The notes beneath the pieces are model-generated. The model made no database searches, was not told the DNA's origin, and was given only the letters and a program-made list of their open reading frames with translations. A DNA stretch of 22,868 bases. Source: CAZKCI01 sp964551475 (GTDB lineage Bacteria > Auribacterota > Erginobacteria > Erginobacterales > CAZKCI01). Both the position numbers and the translations under genes were made by a program. Location: NCBI GenBank assembly GCA_964551475.1, contig CAZKCI010000100.1:1-22868 (forward strand). Direction: 5' to 3'. Below, piece after piece: positions 6,446 to 12,781 of the stretch; the stretch's first letter is position 1, and each line of letters opens with the position of its first letter.

Positions 6446-9214
6446 TTGAAGATACACCGGCTCATCTTGAACGTTGGCGTCGTCGCGGGGATTCTCCTGC
6501 CGGCGGCCTGCCTTCTCTCCGGAGAAGGCAGGCCGCCGCAAGAAGTCTGGCTGGAAACCGAGCTTTTCTCCGGGAAGGGCGGATGGGTCGTCGATTCCCA
6601 GTTTCTCGATGCGGTGGGGTCGAGCTATCTCCTCGCCGCGGGCGGTGTGACGCCGGTGGGCGAGGCGTGGACGACGTTCACGATCAGCCATCCCGGGACC
6701 TATGCCGTCTGGGCCAGGTCGAAGAACTGGCTCCCCCGTCTCAGCCCCGGCCGCTTCTCCGTTCGAGTGGATGAACAGGTTCTGGCGCAAACCTGCGGCA
6801 TTCGCCCTCTTTCCGGCTGGGGATGGGAAAAAGCGGGTGCAGCGGCGCTGAAAGAGGGAAGCCATGTTCTCGCTCTGCGCGACCTCACCGGGGCCTATGG
6901 CCGTTGTGACGCCGTCTTCCTGACCTCCGATCGCGATTTCATCCCTCCCGACTCCGGCCCGGAGCTGGCCGCTCTCCGCCGCCGCTTTATCCCCCCGGCC
7001 GATCCCTCCCCCTCTTCCCGCTCCTATGACGTCGTCGTCATCGGAGGCGGTATCGGCGGCGTCTGCGCTTCGCTGGCGGCGGCCCGGGAGGGTTGCCGGG
7101 TCGCCTTGATCCAGGATCGTCCGGTTCTGGGGGGGAACGCCTCTTCCGAGATCGGCGTCATGCCCCAGGGGGCGGAAGCTCTGGGACGGAACCGCTATGC
7201 CCGGGAGACCGGCCTGATGGAGGAGATGCTGCGCCGTTTCGCCCGACGGGGGACATGGGACGAGGCGCTGATGGAAGCGGTGAGAGAAGAGAAGGGGATC
7301 GATCTCTATCTGAACCGACGGGCTTCCGGACCGATCCGGGAGGGGAAGAGGATAGTCGCCGCCGATGCCCGAGACGTTATCACATCCTCACGTCTGAGGA
7401 TCGACGGCCGCGTCTTCATCGACTGTTCCGGCGACGGCGATTTCGCCGCCGCCGCCGGCGCGGATTGGCGCGAAGGGAGGGAGGCGCGCTCGGAGTTCAA
7501 CGAGTCGCTCGCCCCGGCGGTCGGCGACCGCAGGGTGATGGGGTCGAGCCTCAAGTTCGAGGCTCTCCCCGCCGTTTCTCCCGCTCCCTTCGTCCCTCCC
7601 CCCTGGGCGCAGTCCTTCCCGTTCTGCGCCGATCTCCCGCACCGCGAGCACGATGACCTGAGGCAGGGATTCTGGTGGATCGCCTACGCCGGCGACCTCG
7701 ATCCGATCCTTGAGGGGGAGGAGATCCGCGACGAGCTCCTCCGCGTTGTCTGGGGGGTTTGGGACCATGTCAAGAACCGTTGCCCGGAGATGAAGGAGAA
7801 GACCGCCCGACTCGACCTCTCCCGGGCGGGGACTGTGCTCGGGAAGAGAGAAAGCCGGAGGCTCTTGGGCGACCACATCCTCACCCAGTGGGACGTCCAG
7901 TCCGCTCCCCTCTTTCCCGACCGGGTAGCCTACGGCGGCTGGCCGATCGACCTTCATCCTCCCCGCGGGATCTTCGATCCCGGGCTGGCCACCGAGCAGA
8001 CCTTCGTCTCTCCCTACGCGATCCCGTTGCGCTGTCTCTACAGCCGAAACCTCGACAACCTTCTTTTTGCCGGACGGCAGATCAGCGCCAGCCATGTCGC
8101 CCTGGGCTCCACCCGGGTGATGGGGACGATCGCTACCTGCGCCCAGGCCGTCGGGACGGCGGCAGCGCTCTGCGTGAAGCACGGGATCTCGCCCCGCGAA
8201 CTCGGAGCCAACCGCATCGGCGAGCTGCAGTTTGAACTGATCAAGAATGACGCGCGGATCACGGGCCTTCCCCCAGATCCGGCGGATCTCGCCCGCTCCG
8301 CCCGCGCTACCGCATCTTCCCGCGCCGCGAAACTTGGATATGGGAAAGCGGAGGCTCTTTCCTCCGGCCTCTCCCATCCCCTGAACTATCCCCGGGCGAT
8401 GCTCTTTCGGGCGACGGGAGACGTCCTGAACCGGGTTTCCCTGCTTCTCCGCTCCGAAAACGCCTCCGCCGTCCGCGTCGAGATCGGCCTGCGTCCCTCG
8501 CCGGGATGGGGGAGTTTCGAGGTGGACCGTTCCCGCCTTCCCCCATCCTTCCCGCCGGAAAAGATCGATCTGGCGACAGCCTCGGCTTCTGTCCCGCCCG
8601 GAGGCCCGCGCTGGGTCGATTTTCCCCTGACCGGTTGGCTCACGCCCGGGACCTATTACTGGATCTGGGCCTCGCCCGCCCCCGCTGTCTCCTGGGAGAT
8701 TGTCAAGGAGGGCGCCCCCTGGTCGGTCCGGGGGGTCCGTCCGATGGGCTGGGAGAGCGCGGGTGCCTTCCGTGGCCTCTACGGCTTTGTCCTCGATCCG
8801 CCTCTCGTTTATCTCGGAACGGAACCGCCGGAGGCGATCGACGGGGTCGCCTGGCCGGAGGACGGATCGTCCCATCTCTGGGTCTCCGATCCGGATCGGC
8901 CTCTTCCCCAGTATCTTGATCTCTCCTTCCCGAAGGCGGTCGGTTTCAACGCGGTCTATCTGACCTTCGACACCGAACTGGACCGGACGCCGGGACGGGG
9001 AGAGGCCCGCTCGCCGCGCACGGTCAAGAGATACCTGGTGAGGGTGCCGGAAGGGGAGGGCTGGCGGACGGTGGCGGAGGCGAAGGACAACTGGCTCCGT
9101 TTCCGGGCCCACCGTTTTCCGACGGTGACGGCGGACCGCCTGCGGATCGAAGTTCTGGAGACCAACGGCGATCCGAGCGCGCGGATCTACGAAGTGAGGG
9201 TGTACAAGGAGTGA
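6446..9214 (+). CDS. Secreted FAD-dependent oxidoreductase (PF12831 type) with flanking beta-sandwich-like domains
   Basis: A 922-residue protein. TTG 6446 is chosen because GGTGAGGG lies just upstream and only this start includes the signal peptide (hydrophobic segment with AAC near residue 25). Residues about 31-172 form a module common in planctomycete-like proteins of this family: GGWVVDSQF, SYLLAAGG, GTYAVWARSKNW, RCDAVFL. From residue 194, YDVVVIGGGIGGVCA is the dinucleotide-binding motif (GGGIGG, 200-205), followed by PVLGGNASSEIG and a catalytic domain to about residue 620 that includes FIDCSGDGDFAAAAG. Residues about 630-922 look like beta-sandwich or discoidin-like domains. The reaction is unknown; family members are often annotated only as FAD-dependent oxidoreductase. 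The extracellular location and flanking modules suggest a carbohydrate-related substrate, by inference. The stop codon lies in a terminator hairpin. Confidence 0.85.
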   Translation: MKIHRLILNVGVVAGILLPAACLLSGEGRPPQEVWLETELFSGKGGWVVDSQFLDAVGSSYLLAAGGVTPVGEAWTTFTISHPGTYAVWARSKNWLPRLSPGRFSVRVDEQVLAQTCGIRPLSGWGWEKAGAAALKEGSHVLALRDLTGAYGRCDAVFLTSDRDFIPPDSGPELAALRRRFIPPADPSPSSRSYDVVVIGGGIGGVCASLAAAREGCRVALIQDRPVLGGNASSEIGVMPQGAEALGRNRYARETGLMEEMLRRFARRGTWDEALMEAVREEKGIDLYLNRRASGPIREGKRIVAADARDVITSSRLRIDGRVFIDCSGDGDFAAAAGADWREGREARSEFNESLAPAVGDRRVMGSSLKFEALPAVSPAPFVPPPWAQSFPFCADLPHREHDDLRQGFWWIAYAGDLDPILEGEEIRDELLRVVWGVWDHVKNRCPEMKEKTARLDLSRAGTVLGKRESRRLLGDHILTQWDVQSAPLFPDRVAYGGWPIDLHPPRGIFDPGLATEQTFVSPYAIPLRCLYSRNLDNLLFAGRQISASHVALGSTRVMGTIATCAQAVGTAAALCVKHGISPRELGANRIGELQFELIKNDARITGLPPDPADLARSARATASSRAAKLGYGKAEALSSGLSHPLNYPRAMLFRATGDVLNRVSLLLRSENASAVRVEIGLRPSPGWGSFEVDRSRLPPSFPPEKIDLATASASVPPGGPRWVDFPLTGWLTPGTYYWIWASPAPAVSWEIVKEGAPWSVRGVRPMGWESAGAFRGLYGFVLDPPLVYLGTEPPEAIDGVAWPEDGSSHLWVSDPDRPLPQYLDLSFPKAVGFNAVYLTFDTELDRTPGRGEARSPRTVKRYLVRVPEGEGWRTVAEAKDNWLRFRAHRFPTVTADRLRIEVLETNGDPSARIYEVRVYKE

Positions 9215-9270
9215 TCAGTAACTGCAGAAGAAGTAATCAGTAACCGATCACTGATTACTGATCACTTTTT
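9211..9270 (+). terminator. Stem-loop with T-run between convergent genes
   Basis: GTGATCAGTAA (9211-9221), which contains the oxidoreductase TGA stop, pairs with TTACTGATCAC (9255-9265), and TTTTT follows at 9266-9270. An alternative inner hairpin pairs GTAATCAGT (9233-9241) with ACTGATTAC (9250-9258). Further T-runs follow to 9287. It sits between convergent ends at 9214 and 9305. Terminator function is inferred from position and structure; the stem is A+T-rich, unlike typical strong terminators. Confidence 0.6.
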
Positions 9271-9304
9271 CTGCTTTTACTGCTTTTTACCGAGTCTGTC
9301 GGTT

Positions 9305-9544
9305 TTATTCCTGAGGCGAGGAGAAGACGCAGGAGCAGAAGAAGCCCGATTCGCAGGCGAAGGCCTGGGCGCAGGTGAAGCCGGCGACACCCCCGCACTG
9401 ATAATCGCCGGAGCAGGAGAAGTCGGCGCACTCGTACACCTGGGGGTCGCTGAAGCCGGCGCAGCCGGCGGGGGTCCGTATGTTGGAGGCGGCGAAAGCT
9501 CCGCAGACCCGGGCGGCGATCTTTTCAATTTCAGCTGGATTCAT
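9305..9544 (-). CDS. Small cysteine-rich peptide with six [F/Y]-x-C triplets, candidate RiPP precursor
   Basis: A 79-residue peptide that I do not recognise. The first 20 residues (MNPAEIEKIAARVCGAFAAS) are leader-like and can form an amphipathic helix. The rest has nine Cys in total (14, 28, 39, 44, 50, 58, 64, 70, 72), six of them in aromatic-x-Cys triplets: YEC, FSC, YQC, FTC, FAC, FFC. It is rich in Gly, Ala and Ser and has no hydrophobic signal peptide. Codons are strongly G/C-ending (every Cys is TGC), as in neighbouring genes, and GGAG precedes ATG 9544 by 9 nt, so it is probably a real gene. It lies 231 bp downstream of two large secreted repeat proteins on the same strand. No maturation enzyme (radical SAM, YcaO, LanM) or transporter is in the window. 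It may be a modified natural-product precursor, a metal-binding peptide or a disulfide-rich protein. Confidence 0.7.
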   Translation of the reverse strand: MNPAEIEKIAARVCGAFAASNIRTPAGCAGFSDPQVYECADFSCSGDYQCGGVAGFTCAQAFACESGFFCSCVFSSPQE

Positions 9545-9615
9545 AACGGTTGGCTCCGGGCTGTCTTTTTCCGGTCATCGGCCACGCTATTGCGCGCATC
9601 TTGCTTCATCCTATC

Positions 9616-9679
9616 GTGGGAGCGACATTCCTGTCGCGATCCGATCCGGCCTGGATCGGGGCAGGAATGCCCCTCCCAC
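9616..9679. repeat. Dispersed palindromic repeat, GTGGGAG family (copy 2)
   Basis: A 64-bp element. GTGGGAGCGACATTCCTGTC at the left is the near complement of the right end, ...AGGAATGCCCCTCCCAC. Each half folds on its own: GCGACA-TTCC-TGTCGC and GGGGCA-GGAA-TGCCCC. This gives short terminal inverted repeats enclosing two hairpins. It lies between the cysteine-rich peptide gene and the 990-residue repeat protein and shares its ends with the copy at 6313-6417. Confidence 0.8.
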
Positions 9680-9775
9680 AAATAACAGAGTTTGTCTTCT
9701 TTCGCACCCGATCTTGCGCCGATAATTTCGAGGGGTGTCTGTGTGGCAGGATCGGTTTGAGGGCACCAGCAATTA

Positions 9776-12748
9776 TCAGCGCCTGCTGATCGGGATCTCC
9801 TCCGCCTCTCCCCAGAAGATGCGGGTCAGGAGGTGGATGGCCCAGAGGCCGTCGGCGGGGCGGTAGACGGCGATGGAGGCCGTCCCGTCGCCGCCGTAAT
9901 CCGCCGGCTGGGGCCAATCCCCCGGTCCTCCGAAAACCGTCGAAACGCCCGGCCGGATCCGCCACCTTTCCTCGAAAGGACGGAAGACGGCGCAATCGCG
10001 GCGGCCGTCGCCATCGAAGTCTTCCGGGACGGGGATGTCGCCGTTGACCCCGAAGAAGAGACGGGTGAGGTCGCGGACGAACCAGGCGCCGAGGGAAGGG
10101 CGGAACAGGGCGACCTGATCGCGGCCCCCGCCGTCGTAATCGCCCGGGACCGGGATGTCGAGGTCTCCGCCGAAATAGATCCGGGTCCGGTCGCGGACGG
10201 ACCAGAGGCCCTCGGCCTGGCGGAAGATCCCGGGTTCGGTCACGCCGTCCCCGTCGTAGTCGGCGGGGGCGGGCAGGTCGAAGAACTCGCCGAAATAGAA
10301 GCGGGTCAGGTTCCGGATCGCCCACATCCCGCTGTAGGGACGGAAGACCGCGAGGTCGGCCGTCCCGTCGCCGGTGTAGTCGCCCGGGGCGGGCAGATCC
10401 CCGTACTGGCCGAAGTCGACGGTCAGGGGGGTCCAGCTGGGGCTGAGGAGTATGCGCCACTGGGAGGAATAGCAGGACCAGAGGACCGGATCGCTGATGC
10501 CGTCGCCGTTGTAGTCGTTCGACCCCGCGATCAGCCAGGTCAGGGCCATCCCGTCGTCAACGGCGCTCACCGGCGCCCCGTCCCCGGTCGAGGTCGCCCA
10601 GGCGGTGTTCCAGAGAGCGGCCCCCACCCAGGCCGTGGTCACAAAGTTGAAGGACGCTCCCGGCGGGACCGGTCCGGGGACGGTCCCGACCACGAAATCG
10701 TCGCCGGGCTCGGCGGGCGTGCCGCCGTCGTCGAAGACGACGATCTCCTCCAGGTCGCCGTCTCCCGAGTTCGTCACCTGGTAATGCAGGGAAACCGGCC
10801 CGCAGGGTTTGGCCAGACAGACGCCGCCGTCACCGGTGGCGCAGACGGTCTTGACGAGAGAGAGAGAGGCCGCCTGACCGGAGCAGACGGTGAGCGAGGG
10901 CAGGCGGGGCGTCTTCGGGCAGCCCCCGACCGTCTCCGGGCGCAGGTAGGCGCGGAAATAGAACGTCCCGGCCGGGAAGAACGAGCCGATGTGGGATTCG
11001 ACCTCCGCGGCCAGGTTGGACTGGGCGACGCCTAGGGCGCTGGTCCAGGCGGCTCCGTCCCACCAGTAAAAGGCGTTCCCGTCCGGAGAGAGCTGGTAGA
11101 CGATCGATCCGAAGGATTCGGATCCGGTCTCTTCGCGGAAAGACGCAAGCGGTTCGGCGTAGGGCCACCCCGCCGTGTTTCCGATCCAGCCCTCGTCGGC
11201 ATACTGAGTGCGGGAAGCGTAGATCTCCCCGTTGGCGACGTAGCCGGCGTAGAGGCAGGAGCCGCAGGTGATCAGGAGCGACGTGAAATCCCCCGTGGCG
11301 TCGAGCCCGCTGACGATCTTCCGGGGAGACGTCCACCAGCTGAAGCTCGTCCCGCCGTCGTCGGAGCGGTGGACCGTCCCCAGCATGCTGGTCGCCGCCC
11401 AGAGGTTCCCGGTGGACGGGTCGCTCGCCAGGTCGTGGCAGAAGGTGGCGTTGTAGCTGGTGTAGGAGTCGGACGCGCAGGGCGACTGGGGCTGGGCGTA
11501 CAAGTTGCCGAGCGCCTTCCATTCATTGTCTTCCGGCCGGGCTCCCTTCTCCAGCTTGTAGGCCACCCCGTCCCGGCGGGGGTTCAAAATCCAGGAGCGG
11601 GTCGGGTCGGAGTTGGACGAGCAGGCGTAGACGTTGCCCTCGGCGTCCTCGTGGAAGTTGTCGATCCAGGTGGGGTAGGTGAGGTCGGTGGGGGGATTGT
11701 CGGCGGGACGATCGTCGGGGGCGGCCCAGTTGTGGGTGAGCTCGCTCCAGGTCCCGACCGTGTACTGGTATTCGGGGGAATCGGTCTGGGGCGGGGCGAA
11801 GGCGCCGCCGTCGAACCAGCTCAGGCCGTCGGTGGAGGCGTAGATGTGGCCGAAGCCCCGCACCGATCTCCCGGAGGAATAGCTGCTCGGGTCTCCGCTG
11901 CTGGTGGAGAAGTAGAGCCATCCGTCGCTCGCCCGGAAGAGGCCCATGGTTCGGGAAGGGCGGAAAGAGGCGGGATAGTCGTCGTAGGGTTGCCCGTTGC
12001 AGTGCTCGCCGTGGTAGTTGACCGAGAGGTAGTCGCAGGCGGGGAGATAGGGCGGGGGATAATCGGGATAATTGGGCTGGGGGAGAACGCCCCCGACCGT
12101 CGCCGCCGAGGTGTCCCAGACCGCGACCCAGCGGTCGGGGAAGGTATCGGGGTCGGGGCAGAGCCAGACCCGGCCGTCCTCCTTGGTCGTCACGAGGGGA
12201 AGGCCGTCGGCGGTCTCGACCACGCTGGTGGCGCCGCCGCCGGGCAGGCCGGTCATCGCCTCCCAGTCGACGCCGTTGCTGGACCGCCAGACGCCCGACC
12301 CGCCCGGCTCGGGCCAGAGGATGGTGGTGTCCCGGGTGGCGGCATAGAGATACCTCCCGTCGACGCTTGCGGCCAGACGACTCGCCTTCTGGGCCCGGCG
12401 CCGTCCGGGGATGGAGAGCGTGATCGGGGCCCAGCTGGCGCCGTCGGTCGATCTCCAGACGACCTGGCCGTTGTACGGATTTTCGGTTGCCGCGTAGAGG
12501 TTCCCGTCGGAGAACTGGACGAGATCGGAGATGCCGGTATTCGGCGCGCCGGGGAGCGAAACGTTCTCCCAGACTTCGCCGATCTCCCGGCTCCGGAGGA
12601 GCGATACGGCGTCTCCGGAGAGGGCGACGTTCGATCCGGTGAAGGCGGCCCAGGTGTCGAAGCGGAAGGTCGCGCAGTCGTACGAACCCCGGGCGGGAGA
12701 GGCGAGAAAGAAACCGGAAGCGAGAAGAATGATGGAGCTACGGTTCAA
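9776..12748 (-). CDS. Secreted Asp-box/DUF11-like protein with six C-terminal FG-GAP-like repeats
   Basis: A 990-residue protein with a Sec signal peptide (MNRSSIILLASGFFLASPARG). The N-terminal part (about 25-620) has Asp-box repeats (STDGASW at 100-106, SSNGVDW, STDGLSW), typical of sialidase-like beta-propellers. Residues about 628-735 (SLVKTVCATGDGG, YQVTNSGDGDLEEI) resemble a DUF11-type Ig-like domain. From about 743 come six repeats of the plan DYDGDGxxDxAVFRPxxGxWxxRxxTRxYFGxxxDIPVPG, with Asp-rich calcium-type loops; these may close as a propeller. No catalytic motif or sortase signal is seen; adhesion or glycan binding is an inference. The start is TTG 12748, because an in-frame stop lies five codons upstream and only this start keeps the signal peptide. 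There is no clear ribosome site, and the start falls in an 8-bp tandem repeat. A paralogue ends 29 bp upstream. Confidence 0.85.
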   Translation of the reverse strand: MNRSSIILLASGFFLASPARGSYDCATFRFDTWAAFTGSNVALSGDAVSLLRSREIGEVWENVSLPGAPNTGISDLVQFSDGNLYAATENPYNGQVVWRSTDGASWAPITLSIPGRRRAQKASRLAASVDGRYLYAATRDTTILWPEPGGSGVWRSSNGVDWEAMTGLPGGGATSVVETADGLPLVTTKEDGRVWLCPDPDTFPDRWVAVWDTSAATVGGVLPQPNYPDYPPPYLPACDYLSVNYHGEHCNGQPYDDYPASFRPSRTMGLFRASDGWLYFSTSSGDPSSYSSGRSVRGFGHIYASTDGLSWFDGGAFAPPQTDSPEYQYTVGTWSELTHNWAAPDDRPADNPPTDLTYPTWIDNFHEDAEGNVYACSSNSDPTRSWILNPRRDGVAYKLEKGARPEDNEWKALGNLYAQPQSPCASDSYTSYNATFCHDLASDPSTGNLWAATSMLGTVHRSDDGGTSFSWWTSPRKIVSGLDATGDFTSLLITCGSCLYAGYVANGEIYASRTQYADEGWIGNTAGWPYAEPLASFREETGSESFGSIVYQLSPDGNAFYWWDGAAWTSALGVAQSNLAAEVESHIGSFFPAGTFYFRAYLRPETVGGCPKTPRLPSLTVCSGQAASLSLVKTVCATGDGGVCLAKPCGPVSLHYQVTNSGDGDLEEIVVFDDGGTPAEPGDDFVVGTVPGPVPPGASFNFVTTAWVGAALWNTAWATSTGDGAPVSAVDDGMALTWLIAGSNDYNGDGISDPVLWSCYSSQWRILLSPSWTPLTVDFGQYGDLPAPGDYTGDGTADLAVFRPYSGMWAIRNLTRFYFGEFFDLPAPADYDGDGVTEPGIFRQAEGLWSVRDRTRIYFGGDLDIPVPGDYDGGGRDQVALFRPSLGAWFVRDLTRLFFGVNGDIPVPEDFDGDGRRDCAVFRPFEERWRIRPGVSTVFGGPGDWPQPADYGGDGTASIAVYRPADGLWAIHLLTRIFWGEAEEIPISRR

Positions 12749-12781
12749 GGGTTCAACGGTTCACGGGTTCAACGGTTTCAA
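12742..12781. repeat. 8-bp tandem repeat, five units, across a gene junction
   Basis: Five consecutive units, GGTTCAAG, GGTTCAAC, GGTTCACG, GGTTCAAC and GGTTTCAA, run from 12742 to 12781. The array contains the TGA stop (12778-12780) of the upstream secreted protein and the TTG start (12746-12748) of the downstream one. On the minus strand each unit reads roughly GTTGAACC. A repeat length that is not a multiple of three makes copy-number change potentially relevant to how the junction is translated. Confidence 0.8.

Noticed and set aside
7388..9112. 574-codon open frame on the minus strand opposite the FAD oxidoreductase
   Set aside because: It is Arg/Gly/Pro-rich with no domain, while the plus strand has a clear FAD-binding motif and family segments.
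9826..10520. Possible CRISPR-like or satellite periodicity of about 120-130 bp
   Set aside because: The period matches the 40-residue protein repeats; units are diverged and continuously coding, with no repeat-spacer pattern.
9833..11035. 400-codon open frame opposite the FG-GAP-like repeats
   Set aside because: Its periodicity mirrors the repeats on the coding strand; it has no features of its own.
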